From Artocarpus heterophyllus (lineage: Eukaryota; Streptophyta; Magnoliopsida; Rosales; Moraceae), in contig CM046330.1 in NCBI GenBank assembly GCA_025403435.1, positions 23,747,507 to 23,811,506 of the forward strand: a DNA stretch of 64,000 nucleotides. The letters are read 5' to 3'. The notes under the pieces are model-generated. The model ran no database searches. It was given only the letters and a program-made list of their open reading frames with translations, and was not told the origin of the DNA. A program made the position numbers and the translations under genes. Positions 12,323 to 24,885 of this stretch are shown piece by piece (positions within the stretch are counted from its first letter, which is position 1; each line of letters starts with the position of its first letter).

Positions 12323-12720
12323 GTCATCGCCCCTCGCAAGTCGCTGCTTCGTTTACCTCTCTCCCCCCTATTCTCGATGGCCAATGTCCGTGGCGACCTT
12401 TGGGAAGGGAGATCGAAGTAGCACATTTAGGAGGATGATAGAAGCTACGAGAAATCTAGGGGGAGATCGAAGGTTGCAAGGCCGATTTTGGTCAAACCAT
12501 TGGTGGCTTGTTGTAGATCGTATAATTTTGAGGTTAGTGGACTAGGCAATGTAGGCTGACATAGGACGGCGGCCAGTGGCTCGTGAATGACGATAGGAGA
12601 TGTGGAGAGAGAGAAAGAGAGGAGAAAAAATGTTTTGGTACGACAAAAAAAATCGGATGGGACACAAAACATGTCCAGGTGGAATAACCCAAAAAAATGG
12701 CATTTATAGGCTATCCTTCT
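12323..12720. mobile_element. Right part of the older repeat, with one GGGACA...TGTCC unit
   Basis: This continues 8274-8881 once the solo LTR is removed. It contains a GC-richer stretch (12340-12600), then GGGACACAAAACATGTCCAGGTGG at about 12660. It ends in an A-tract plus TGGCATTTATAGG. The last 60 bp resemble the end of the minisatellite at 765-1210, so the two loci may carry ends of one repeat family. Open frames on both strands at 12282-12672 are composition effects. Confidence 0.4.
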
Positions 12721-12732
12721 CCTTTTCCGTAA

Positions 12733-12791
12733 TTGGGCCCAACGTCCAATGAAGACTGAGACAATGTTGGGCCGAGTAAAACCTTAGCCCA
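12733..12791. promoter_or_regulatory. Cluster of site II (TGGGCC/T) elements upstream of GEN1
   Basis: TTGGGCCCAA (12733-12742, palindromic), TTGGGCC (12767-12773) and AGCCCA (12786-12791, TGGGCT on the other strand) lie about 220-280 bp before the GEN1 ATG. TGGGCY site II motifs are established TCP-factor targets in plant promoters of replication and ribosome genes. Proliferation-linked control of GEN1 is an inference. Confidence 0.5.
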
Positions 12792-13010
12792 TTTCCCAGG
12801 TTACGTAACGACGGAAAGACTAAACGACACCGCACGCCTGCTTCCTTCCGTCATTCTTCTTCTTGGGAAGCGAAAGAACTTTTGTTCTCGCTTTCTCAGT
12901 TGTCAAACATTTCCCTCAGTCTCATCGACATACCAACCATATGAATGGCTTAAACCCTCTTCTCCAATGTAGCTAATAATTCCTCTCAGACAAAAACCCA
13001 GAAGACAGCA

Positions 13011-16000
13011 ATGGGTGTTGGAGGTAAATTCTGGGACTTGCTCAAACCCTATGCCCGGAACGAGGGCTTCGATTTCTTGAGGAACAAGCGAGTCGCCATT
13101 GACCTCTCTTTCTGGATCGTCCAGCACGAGACCGCTCTCAAGGCCAACGCTCGAAATCCACACCTCAGGCTCACCTTCTTTCGTACCATTAATCTCTTCT
13201 CCAAGGTTCACTCTTTTTATGTCTTCTATTTCCTCTATTTGGCTTACGAGAAAAAAGAACGAAGTTAGTCATTTTTTGGGGGGTATTTTGAAGTTCTTTT
13301 GATTTCTTAAGCCATGTTAGTGACTAAACTGAACTGGGCACTTTCTAAAACAACACAACGTGGGGGTAAAAATTAAATATTGGTACAACGCTCAATACGT
13401 TTCTAAACCTGGAGAGCTCAATACATTTTGTTTCTAGACCGGGGGACTCGTATCTTAACAGTTTTGGTTTCTTAGGTTATTTTTCTAACTAAACTGAACT
13501 GGGTACTCTCTAAAACAACTCAACATGGGGAAAAAAAGGGTACGAAGCAAGCAGAAGCTCCCTGTAATTGTTTCTAAAAATGGAAAGGGGACTTTTTGTA
13601 TTTGAAGTGTTTTTGGTTCTTTAGGTAGCTAAAATGGGTACTTTGTAAAACTACCCAACTTGGGGGCAAATAATGGTACAAAGTCACGCAGTTTTGTTTT
13701 GTTTTTTGTTTTTTTCCTCCTCTAATTCATTGTTGTTGTTGTTGTTGAAGTTATTATTATTATTATTACTATTACTATTACTACTACTACTACTACTACT
13801 ACTACTATTTGGTCTGAACTTGTTGAGTACTTGGGTGTTCATGCAGTTTGGAGCGTTCCCAGTCTTTGTAATTGATGGAACTCCATCACCATTGAAGTCT
13901 CGAGCAAGGATTGCGAGATTCTATCGTTTCTCTGGCATTGATGTTTCGAGCTTTCCTGAGACTGAAGATGGCGTTTCTGTTGAGAGGAACCCGGCATTTG
14001 TCAAGTGTGTTCAAGAATGTGTGGTAGGTCTTTTTATAATTATTATTTTATTTTATTTTATTTTTTACACCATGGTTCAGCCGTTTAAAATGTGCTTCAA
14101 TTTTTTTTTTTTTTTTTTTTTTGGTCTCAATGAGTGATTTTTGTGCCTTATCTCTTTTAGTTGTTGAGGAAAGGAACTGAATCTTGATGTTTTGTGGCTT
14201 CGTGCTGTTTTATTTTTTTCGTATTTACATATATGAATCAAAAACTAGGTTGAGGTTATACTGAAATGTGTAAATATTCTTGCTAGCTTGGAGTAAAAAA
14301 GAACCACATTGAACTGGAAGGGGACATGTATTATGATTTGAGTTTCCAATTTTCTTTGTTCCATGTTTGTACTTGCTTCATGAAAAAACAACTTCACTTT
14401 TATGAGGTGATGGCAAGAATAACACTCGGTAATCTTTTCCATGAAATTTCGATCTGTATTTATCTGCTGTTCGTGTTTTAGAAGAAAAAGAAAGACAAAT
14501 AGATTCAGATTAGAGAAAAAAAAAAGTCTGCATAAGTTATTCAGCACCTATTTGGCTTGACTTGGGTACCGAGCCTGTGTCAATGAGCTTTGCTAGTTAG
14601 CATAACATGTTACTTTAGACGTTGATTTCTGACTATCTCTGCATAAGTTTTCCGGCTCAAGTTTCTTTTTGATGTGGCTGATACCAATTTACTTCTAGCC
14701 AAAATTTATTTCATAACCAGGTACCCCACCTAACACATGCTTAGAAAAGGATCTTTCTATTTATGTTTCTTATGTATTTATTTATTTATAGATTTTATTG
14801 ATAATGCTTGAAGAATGTTTTCACCAGTCATCACTAACACTGGTTCAATAGGAACTTCTTGAGCTATTTGGGATGCCTGTTTTGAAAGCAAAAGGAGAGG
14901 CTGAAGCACTATGCGCCCAGTTAGACCGTGAAGGTCATGTAGACGCTTGCATCACATCTGATAGTGACGCATTTCTCTTTGGTGCTACGTGTGTGATAAA
15001 AGGCTTTAGATCAAATTCGAAAGTAAGTTTTAGTTTCTTAATAGGTTTATTATTCTGCACTTGAGCGTTGGTTTACTTTGGGTTGGCCAGTAAAATTCTT
15101 CAGTTGTAGTTCACTATTATATTTCAGCCGTTAATATGCATTTTTTTAGGAAATAAACTCTTCTAAACCAAATACTTTTTTTCATTGCTTGCACTTCTCT
15201 TCTGGACTACTTTTGCAAATTCCACGCTTATATTTTTTCAACAAGTTGTTATGCCCAAGCATCTTTTGTTTGCAAGTTTGAGAATTTCATATGCAGGAAC
15301 CATTTGAATGCTACTATGTGTCAGATATTGAAGCTGGTCTTGGTTTAAAGAGGAAACAATTGATAGCCATCTCACTTTTGGTTGGGAATGATCATGATAT
15401 AAATGGGGTGCAAGGAATCGGGCTTGAGACTGCTCTTCGTTTTGTTCAAACTGTCGGTGAAGATGAGATAATAAATAAGTATGCTTTTAAGTTGCTTCAT
15501 ATACTAATAAGCTGAAGTTAAAAACTTCTTTAATAATGATATATCGTGCATAAATCTTTTTTGTGCATGCAGGTTATATGGAATAGGCAACAAGGATACT
15601 CCTGCATTACACTGTGGTACTGAATTTTTTGATGATCTTGTACCATCTTCGGAAGAAATCTTACCAAAGAAAAAACTTTCTCATTGTTCTTTCTGTGGAC
15701 ATCCTGGTAGCAAGAGAGATCACTTGAAGAATGCTTGTGAATATTGCTCTACTAGTTCTGATGGGGGTTGCAAGAAAAAGCCAGAAGGCTTTAAATGTGA
15801 CTGTATGTCTTGTGATGTGGTACATACTTGCAAGCTGCCACTTTTTGATTTTTGATTTTTATTTTTTATTTTTTTCATGCATTTTGTCTATCTTCTTGGA
15901 CCTTCAGTTTATGTCTAAACTAAAGTTTTTTTTTTTTTCTTTTTTATAATTTATGATTTTCTCCCATCTTTTTTGTCTTCTCTCATTATTTAGAGCATTT

Positions 16001-17799
16001 TGAATTGTAGGGACGGAAAGAAAAGGAGCAAAAGAAGCAAGATCATTGGTTCAACAAAGCTTGTGCTAAGATTGCTCTGGAGCCAAATTTTCCCAACGGC
16101 GAGATAATTGATATGTACCTGTCCGACGACCATGGTTCTTTCACTGGTATGTTATGTTTTACAAAAACATTTCTAAAAATTTCCAAAACCATAACACACG
16201 GGGCCAAAGTCTCTCTCTCTCTCTCTCTCTCTCACTCATACACACACATGTTGAAAGAGATAATAATAACCTGAATGGGTCTCTATTACCATATTCAAGT
16301 GGTTCATGAGGGTTTCTTTCAAGCACATACATTTTTTCCCTTTTTGGTTATTTATTTATTTGTTTTGTTTGTTGTTGCTAGGGGTATCTGCTTTGTCTAG
16401 TATTTCCGTTTCTGGACTTGGACAGGCATTACTTGTCCAAGACTTGCAATTGATTTTTCACAAGTCACTAGATGAACCACGATTGCTTTTGGAAACGTAA
16501 TGTCAAAACTAAGTGAAAACGGGATTGGAAGGGTTGTACCAGATAGTGCGGTTCCGTGAATTTAAGAAAGAAAAACAAAGGAAATCCTTGTGCAATCCGG
16601 CCTTGAGGATCCAAATAGGAAAGAAGATACGATGAAGTGCGGCCTAATTTATGTTTTGACAATGCTTGGTTTTATCTTTTTTGGGTTGTTTTACTCTTGT
16701 TGAATTTTCTTGCCATCTTGTAGAATGATTTTTTTTTAATCTTTTTGGACAGGAAAAGATGGACTGCTTATATCATGGGGAAGCCCACAAATTGAACTCC
16801 TGGTTGATTTCTTGGCATTTCATCAGCATTGGGAACCATCATATATCCGTCAAAGGATATTTCCCATGCTCTCCACCATTTTCTTGAGGGAAATGGCCAT
16901 GCATCCAGTAAAGAGTCTATTGTATGGGCAATATGACTTCGATTCCATAGATCGAGTGAAGGTGAGGTACGGGCATAAATTTTATGTCATCAAGTGGAGA
17001 AAAGCCGCACCTAGATCATTTGGTGTTTCTGATACAGCCTGTTCCGAAGAGTCTGACATGCAACAAGATGTAATTGACATTGACAAATCTGTTGATTTAT
17101 TGGATGAGTTGGATGCACCTATGATTCAGATCAATGACGGGTGTCAATTTCTTTTGACGGAGGAAAATGTGGAACTTATTCAGGCTGCTTTTCCGCAAGA
17201 ACTGGACAGGTTTTTACGAGAAAAGGTATGTTTCTTGGTCTTCTATTTATGCGCTTCTTTGGACCCTATTTTTTTCCTCCTAATTTTCGGGTTGTCTTGA
17301 GTAAACAATAATCCGACGTAATATGTCATAAGAAAATGTTTATATCTGTTTGGTTTAATGAGTAGTTCGACTTAAAATCCTTGGTATGCCAGTTTAGCAC
17401 CTGAGAGTTGTTACAAGAGTGTAAAACGAAAAATAGAAAAATAAAAAATATAAAAAATTGTCACCTGCAACTTTCAATTAAGTAAGAAAATATTGAAGTT
17501 ATGAACTTTAGAAATGTGCTTGAAAACTTTTGCAGGAACTGAAAGAATCGAGAAGAAAAAAGACTCCAAACTCGAGATCTGAAGGGGCAAATGAGAAGTT
17601 GGAATCACCAATGTCAAGAGGTGTTCAGCGAAATATAACTGAATTCTACCGTTCAACCAAAGTTCTACTGGAGAATCAACATGAAGAAGATTTAGCCAAG
17701 GATATTGATTTTCAGAGCGGCGAGTCATCAAAAGAGAAGAGGAAGGTTTCAACAAAGAACTTGCCAAAGTCTGTAAGACGCCGTCTTTTGTTTGGCTAA
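13011..17799 (+). CDS. GEN1: GEN1-like XPG-family endonuclease / Holliday-junction resolvase, 614 aa, 8 exons
   Basis: Exons by GT-AG: 13011-13205, 13847-14023, 14852-15022, 15297-15478, 15573-15819, 16011-16146, 16753-17225, 17536-17799 (1845 nt, in frame throughout). The family cuts 5' flaps, replication forks and Holliday junctions in the nucleus. The start MGVGGKFWDLLKPYA is the characteristic GEN N-terminus (XPG-N). Metal-binding acids are in place: D31 (AIDLSFW), D75 (VIDGTP), E140 and E142 (KGEAEA), D161 and D163 (SDSD), D213 (VGNDHD). A helix-hairpin-helix (NGVQGIGLETALRF) follows, then a Cys-rich segment (about 267-310) and a chromo-like region. The C-terminus holds QRNITEFY (558-565), a PIP-box match, and a basic KSVRRRLLFG end. 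Length is close to my recollection of Arabidopsis GEN1 (about 600 aa). It appears intact. The plant paralogue SEND1 is less likely because of the MGVGG start. Confidence 0.93.
13730..13807. repeat. Compound trinucleotide microsatellite in GEN1 intron 1
   Basis: Runs of TTG, then ATT, then ACT/CTA triplets occupy this stretch about 40 bp before the exon 2 acceptor at 13847. The resulting poly-Leu open frame is an artefact. Confidence 0.85.
16210..16234. repeat. (CT)n microsatellite in GEN1 intron 6
   Basis: About 12 CT repeats are followed shortly by CACACACA. They lie between exons 6 and 7 of GEN1. Confidence 0.85.
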
Positions 17800-20244
17800 G
17801 GTCATTCCTATTGTTATTATTGTTTTGTATCATTTTGGCCCCCCTTTGCTTCTTGAAGGTTAAGGTGTAAATGGTGTCCCATCGTATATTTCTCTACTTA
17901 AGATTTTAGGTGCATAAATATTGGATCCCTTATTTTTGCATTAGAAGATTTCGTGCTATGCTTCACATTTTGTGCGTATGAGCTATAATTATCTTAGCCA
18001 TGTGTATTTGTTCCTAGTAAGGATTCCTTTTGTAACTACCTAGACTTCGCATAGATTTTGATCTGATTGACCCACGATAATGAGGAGTCCAATGAGTTTT
18101 ACATTATGTCATTTACTACATGAATAAATGTGTAATGTGACTGTGGTGATAGATGTTTGTTCTTCAAATTGCTTTCATACTGACAATAATAATCACGTCA
18201 TCTGACATGATATCTCCAGCAAAGCATACCGGTAGATTGTGTGGTAGGATGGGAGAAAAAATCTTTAGCAGAGAGGCACAAATTTAGACGATCAAATTAT
18301 GTCAAAATTAAATTGGATTAAAAAATATATATGATATTGAACTTGACGAAGATGTGACGGTTTAAGGTGTATCACACTAGTAAGGTTTTTTTTTTTTTTT
18401 TCCCTTACTCAATCATAGAATTGTCCAAAGAATTTTCAAGTATCAAAACTTGGTTATCTTTCCCTTGCAATATTATTTGTTAGCCCCCCATCATTTATGC
18501 TTATTAGTTTGCACTTTGGTTAGAGACAAAAGCATAATGCATTTTAGGACAATTTACCAACATACATGTGATTAACTTGCATGTGATTAAGACAATTAAA
18601 CATGTATATTAAAAAGTTAAAAGATTACACGTGCTTAATTACAAACGGAAAAATTGCTCAGGTTCACACGTGCGGAATGAATTGAGGTCAAAAATGGAAT
18701 TTCACATGTTACGCCCGATGGGATTAACTAGAATATAAATACTAAATGTAAAATAAACAAGCTGAAAACCTAGGGATATAGGGAGAAATCTGTGTCAAGG
18801 GTGTCCCTTAAATGGTTTATCAAGATCGGTACCTAAACAAAGGGATTGATGTCGATGATTGGACTCGATGAGTATTTGGTAAGTGCAAACTCTTATTATT
18901 GGTGAAAATGAATTCGACATGTTTGTCGCCTGTCTTCTGTGAAATTGGCAATCAATCCATATTTTTGCTCTCCATGTTATTATTTTTTGTCCCTCCATGT
19001 TTGGTAGAACTTAGATTTATCAAGGCTGAAATTATTAGGGTTTAAAATGGAGAGAGAAAGTTTGATATTTTAATGTCAAATTTCTTCCCTTTTTATTGGC
19101 TGCAAAATTTCTGCCTCTATCAGCAATGGACGGGAAGGACATTTCCTTTACTCTCAATTATGAACAAATCTTCAAGTACCTAATTATCCCATGAGCTATT
19201 TCCAAATTCACATTTTAAAGTTCTTGAATCAAGTGAGCCAATGGTCATAACTGGGAGGCACAATTATGGGGTTTATCCTTTCTTTTGTCTCTACTTTCTT
19301 AATCTACAATGCATTGTTCAAAACAAAAAACTATCAAAGGCATGCAAATCTGAACTTGATGAAGATCATCTATGACTAAAACAAAAGGCCAATTTCAAAC
19401 TGATGAAGATATGAAAATTCATAACAGTGACCTAATATTTTTCTAAAATCTCACTACAAAATTCTCCTTTTCAAAAAGCTACTTTATATATGTGTGAATT
19501 TAAATTATTTTCGGTCTCAATTGTCTTTGTTCAAGTTGTCTTTCTTTACATTCAAATTTCTGAAAGCTTAAGAGCCCAACCGGTTTGAAATGCATGGTTT
19601 TAACTTTTTTGGTTTGAAATGTGTGTTTAAAATGGGTTCAAAAAGTTGAAAATGAGAGAAGAGATGTTTTCACAATTTTAGTAATTTTTTGATTCAAACC
19701 ATCAAATCAAGAGTTCCAACAAGAGTTACTTATTTTTAAATTTTAATGTAAAGCATAACCTAAAGTGAGTTTCATATGTTTTCATTAACCTTTTCTCTGC
19801 CTTTTTCTTTTTTTAATTGTAAACAGTATGCTTTTGACTTTTGAGTAAGTCTTGAGTCCGTCGGCCGTACTTTCCGAAACATGTAACATTTTTTGATAAT
19901 TTTATAATGTCAAAGCAAGTTGAATATAACACGATGATAATCATGTTTTTTGAGTGTTATACTTAAACAAATTTAGTATTACATGAAAGTATAAATGGTG
20001 CTACAATCTCTAATAAAAAAATGTCACAAATGCTAAGCCAGAAAGACTACCGTACTAGCGACAATTCTTATATATTTATATAGGAACACCTAAAGTTCTT
20101 CTCTTATGTTGTTATTTCAGTTATAACAACACAATAAAATGCTGCAATTGATCTTCCATGTAGATAAACAAGTTTAGTAGGGGCAATCTTATGCATGCTT
20201 CAAATTAGTCCATTGTCCTAACAGAGTCTTCCCATTTCTTTTAG
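17800..20244. other. Intergenic, GEN1 3' flank to regulator pseudogene
   Basis: This is AT-rich DNA with a poly-T run near 18388-18402. No open frame here resembles a known protein; the minus-strand frame at 18795-18998 is short and unsupported. I see no RNA gene and no clear element ends. GEN1 polyadenylation probably lies in 17800-18000, but I cannot fix the site. Confidence 0.5.
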
Positions 20245-20755
20245 CCGTTCGACTTTGGGCTCACAACGGTAAATATTAAGCCGAAATGGGTAGAGTGCAA
20301 CGTTCTGGTTGTCGATTCTGATCCTATATGTCTTACAATTGTATCCAGAATGCTCTGCCTCTTTGGATATGCAGGTAATAAATAAATAGATTTGTTTACA
20401 TAGGAAGCAATTTTTTTATTCATTTCACAGCATATTATATATTAGGCCATTTTTTTCGGTGCTTTTCAGCAACTGCTATCTATATAACTTTTTTTTATAT
20501 CCCTAAGTTAGGCAAACAGACAAAACCTTACCTTCTTCATAACTATAAATAGTTTTATAATTTTTTTTCCCATGATAATGCCTAATGTATACTAATGAAA
20601 CATGATAAATGCTGCTATACGGCAAAACCCATGTCTTTAATTTATATGACAGGTGACCATGAACATGAGACGTTTTATTATTTTTTTCCTTAAGGATTAA
20701 AGTTCTAAATTTTGTCTCTGAATTTACAGTCATTAATCCTTCTACATACACTAAT

Positions 20756-20790
20756 ATATATATATATATATATATATGTCTGTGTGTGTA
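20756..20790. repeat. (TA)n and (TG)n microsatellite in an intron of the regulator pseudogene
   Basis: About 11 TA repeats are followed by TCTGTGTGTGTATATA. It lies between the first and second receiver exons. Confidence 0.8.
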
Positions 20791-22533
20791 TATATTATGA
20801 GGTTTTTACCTTTAAGGATGAGCTCTTGTTTTCCTATTTTACTTTCACTTTTCAGTTTCTACAGCTAGAAGAGCTGCTGATGCATTGTCCCTTGCAAGGA
20901 AAAGAAAATCTGGGTTTCAGCTTATATTGACAGAGATTCACTTGCCTGACATGGAAAGATATGACTTCGTAGAGAAAATAGAACAATTTTCCAAGTCGCC
21001 TTTTATTAGTAAGTGAAATTCTCATAAGATAAACGGACTCAACAGGGTCTAATAGGTGCACTTGCCCCCATTCAAAACATAAATTCTCATGTGAAGTTTT
21101 TTGAATTATGAATTAGTTTTTCCTCACTCAATTTTCATTTTTCATTAAGTCATTTTTTTTCCCTCTGAATTATTGACTGTACAGAACTCTTCTCTTATCT
21201 TATACAATTATTTTTTTCACCATTTAAGCTGGTTTACAGATGTTTATTAGTTTCAACAACCCACAGTTTTTGTAGTGCACTTGCAGGTAAGCAAACTTTT
21301 TGTCTTTTCTTGTGCATACATTTAACCTTTTAAAAAGTCAGTGTATGCAATTATGCTGTATTTGTTTTTACTTTTATTTTTACTATTTACAATCAAATCA
21401 GTAAAACATGGAAATAATAGATATCAAAGGTGAAATAAATTCTTGAATGTGCTAATTTATTTTTTCAGTTTTCAAGTTGTCCTCATAGAAGCATACGGAT
21501 TGAAATCTATGTATTACTTTCATAAGCCTAATTGAAACCTTTATAGAATAAAATAATGGGAAAATTTTGGTTATCTAACTAAATGACACCACTGAAATAA
21601 ATTCCCAGATCCGTCACCAGTCTCAATGAAAATATTCTTGATGCACAAAATTCTCTCTGATGGATTTTTTTTCCCTTAATTTCCTTGCGCAGTTTTGACT
21701 TCTGATAATGATGAGAAGGCCATGTTAGGAGGATTGGATAAAGGGGCTAAGATGTATCTTCTCAAACCGCTCCAGATGAATGACTTGAAGTACCTATGGC
21801 AGATTGCTTATAGGGAATTTCATCAGGGTCCAGTTGAGAGTATTGAGTATGAAGAGCCAAGAATCTCCTATAGCGAATCACTGCAAGGGAATGCAATCGA
21901 TGAGGATTTAGAGAGTCGAGTTTCGACGAATCAGCAAAGTGTGAAAAGAGAATATCGAGCTGCGGGAGAGCTGAAGGCGGATGCAAATGAGGAGGAAGAC
22001 AATGAAGGTTCAACTGCTCTAATCAGGAGGCCAAAATTGATTTGGACTGATGAACCGCATAACATGTTCTTGCAAGCTATCAATATACTAGGTATTGATG
22101 GTAAGAAATTTTCTTCATTTGACTGTAAATGGTGAAGTAGTATCGTTATTTTTAGTTATGACTTTGTGGTATCTAGCTGATCATCTCTTTGTTAGATTCA
22201 GGTGCTCAAGCTAAAGAAATACATCAGCTTATGAATGTCCCAGGGCTGACAAAAGAAAATGTTTCAAGCCACTTGCAGGTATGTTCCTTGTGAAAGTTAT
22301 CCTTGCAAAGTTCTTTGTTTTTTTTTTTTTTCCTTTTCTTTTTTTCAGTTATGAATGAAAAAAAAAATGAAAAATCAATTAGAACCTTTTGATATAATTG
22401 CAACCCTATATACCAAAAAAATAATAAGGAAGATTTGTCCCCATTTGGGAGTATTTGGATGCATTTCCAAATATTACTATATGTTTTTGTTTAGTTATTT
22501 ATTTCTTTGAGTTGAGCTTTAAATTATTAGTTA

Positions 22534-23664
22534 GAGGTGGCAATATGTGTTAACGGGTTGGATTAGTGTCAGGTTAATGATCAATTTTTGTAAAAATTAT
22601 CTCAACTCTTACAAGACCCATGACACAAATAGATTAAGAAATCCTAACCCTAAGGTAGGTTGGCACTAACACGGCCCACATGAACCCGTTAGCTTTGTGC
22701 CCACAATCAACCTGTAATGCACTCAACCATAAATCAACGTGTAATCCACTAACATTTTCGGATATTTTTTTAAAAAAAACAACTTTGAATATAAATTTTA
22801 TAAATTAAAATTAAATAAAAACAACATAAAATCCATATGCACTCAATGTCAAATGTAGTTCCATAGTACAACAATTAATTAAATCCTAAAAAGTTAAAAA
22901 CACATCTAACCAAAAGTAGAGACATATGTAATACATAAGAGAGTAATTCAGCAGGTCATTTTAGTGCCAAGTTAGTGCCACATAAGTTTACACAAATACG
23001 ATCCATTTTTGACTAGTCAACTATAGGTTGATACTAAAATGAGCCATGACACAATTTGACACAAACCTATAAAAAACTGTGCTAATTATTGTCTGTTATT
23101 GTGTCATAACTCGTGTTGTCATATTACCAGATTTGCTAGTTTCTCTACGAATACCCTCAAACAAAATAATAAAAAAAAGTCACAAAATTATTGGGTTGGA
23201 TTTACTATAAACGGGTAATTTGGGTCAATAATTGGTTGACATGGTTAACATGATTAATAAACATGATTGTGTTGACTAACCTAATCCAAATTGACAATAT
23301 GTGTTAGTTACAACCTAATTATACATGATATAATATAAAATTTTATATGATGTACTAAATACAATTACTATGAATACTAAAATTTGTAGGTAAACTTTAC
23401 TTGTTTTTAGTAAAATGAAAAAGATTAATGAACCATCTAAACGTGTAATAATCAAGTTAGATAAGCCATAATTAGTTATTTATTAAATATATTAATTTAA
23501 ACGAGTTATGAAAGTTGACATGATTAATACGACTAATAAGCATGTCAGTTTAGGTTGACATGTTCTAAGATGTTTAATAAATAGTTTTGTTAAGATTGAT
23601 GTTTTCTGACATGATTAATAAAAGATTGACACAAACACAATCCATTAATATAAATTGCTATCCT
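22534..23664. mobile_element. hAT-like non-autonomous element in the regulator intron
   Basis: The left end, AGGTGGCAATATGTGTTAACGGG, pairs with the reverse complement of the right end, AGGATAGCAATTTATATTAATGG, as diverged terminal inverted repeats. The interior has repeated GGTTGACATG/GATTAATAAACATG phrases, typical of plant hAT-type GTGGCAA elements. I could not settle a target duplication, and no transposase is seen. Confidence 0.45.
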
Positions 23665-23683
23665 TTAAACTTAGGTTTAACTA

Positions 23684-24705
23684 GTTAACTTATACTTTTA
23701 GCCCCTCAACTATATAACTTACCCTATTTTGGCCCTTGAACTTTAAATTATAACAAATTACATCCCTAAACTATGAAACTTGTCCTCTTTTGACATTTCG
23801 TTATTAAAGCTGTTAAATATTGACGAACTAAGCCACATATATGTATGGACATAAAAAATAATTAAAAATTCATGATCGAGATTGATTATTTTATAATCAA
23901 ATTTCACATATCTCAAACTCACAATGGGGGATTTCATAGATAAATAAATATTTGTGTTGACTTTAAATTAATAAGAATGTTGAGATTTTTCTAATGATTA
24001 TTCAGTCAATCTAGCGAAGTAGTCATTATTATGACATTTGTGTAATTTTCAACCCTAAAATTTAGTCCTGAAAAGCATAAATAAGATATATTGTAATCTT
24101 TGTGTGTCATTTTCTTTACTTTATAGATGCAGCCGTAAATCCAATTTTTCCTTTTTTTATTTGCAAATTTTTTCATTTTAGTTCACAATAATACAAATCC
24201 AACATAAATCACATGATGGAGAAAGTTTGATAAATTTATTGTGGAGAAAATAGTAAAACTTTTATAAAAAAAAAAAGATTATAAAAAAGAAGAAAAAAAG
24301 CAAAACTTATATAATAGAGAAACATAATTAAGGATTTTTTCCATCAAAAAATATATGTTGAAAACATGTATAGAGTGAAAAGGTCAAAAAGATTATTTGT
24401 CTCAACCCTTTAATGTTTAACAGATTTAGTAGTGGAAGGGTCAAAATAGGACAAGCTTCATAGTTCATTGGTGTAATTTGTTACGTTTTAACGTTCAAGG
24501 TCAAAATAAGATAAGTTGCATAGTTTAGGAGGCCAAAAGTAAAATTATGGGTAAAAATCCTTCAATATTTAACAAGTTTAGTAACGGAAATAGAACAAGT
24601 CGCATAGTTCAGAAATGTAATTTGTTACGTTTTAAAGTTCACCAGTAACTAAAATGAGACAAATTACATAATTCAAGGGCCAAAAATGAAATTAATTCTT
24701 AGATA
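23684..24705. mobile_element. Mutator-like non-autonomous element with long inverted arms
   Basis: The left arm (about 23684-23835) contains ATATAACTTACCCTATTTTGGCCCTTGAAC and ACAAATTACATCCCTAAACTATG. It reappears in inverted form on the right (24410-24705), where two successive copies of the arm stand in tandem. The arms exceed 130 bp, as in Mutator-like elements. It lies in the intron whose acceptor is damaged. Confidence 0.55.
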
Positions 24706-24779
24706 AATGATCCCATCAAACATAAGACAAAAAGCTAGGCTAATTTATTTTATCCAAACAATGATGTAATCCTTGTTAC

Positions 24780-24885
24780 CTTTTTTTTCTTATTATTCTT
24801 TTTTCTACCGCTTAATGGTAAATTTTTCTATTTATTCCTTTTTCCTACCGGCTAAAGGTAAATATTCTGTAAAGACAAAATAATA
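24780..24885. repeat. Short tandem duplication, about 60 bp unit
   Basis: TTATTCTTTTTTCTACCGCTTAATGGTAAATTTTTCTA is followed by a diverged copy, TTATTCCTTTTTCCTACCGGCTAAAGGTAAATATTCTG. Slightly downstream, CTTGCATAAATTCAT is also duplicated (about 24906 and 24961), just before the damaged splice acceptor. Confidence 0.6.

Noticed and set aside
12282..12672. Frames on both strands before GEN1
   Set aside because: They cross the end of a solo LTR (12317) and lie in older repeat DNA; both strands are open because of composition.
12903..13211. Minus-strand 102-codon frame opposite GEN1 exon 1
   Set aside because: Shadow of the GEN1 coding exon, which has clear XPG-N homology on the plus strand.
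13673..14137. Poly-Leu frame overlapping GEN1 exon 2
   Set aside because: Its first half translates intron 1 microsatellite; only 13847-14023 is exon.
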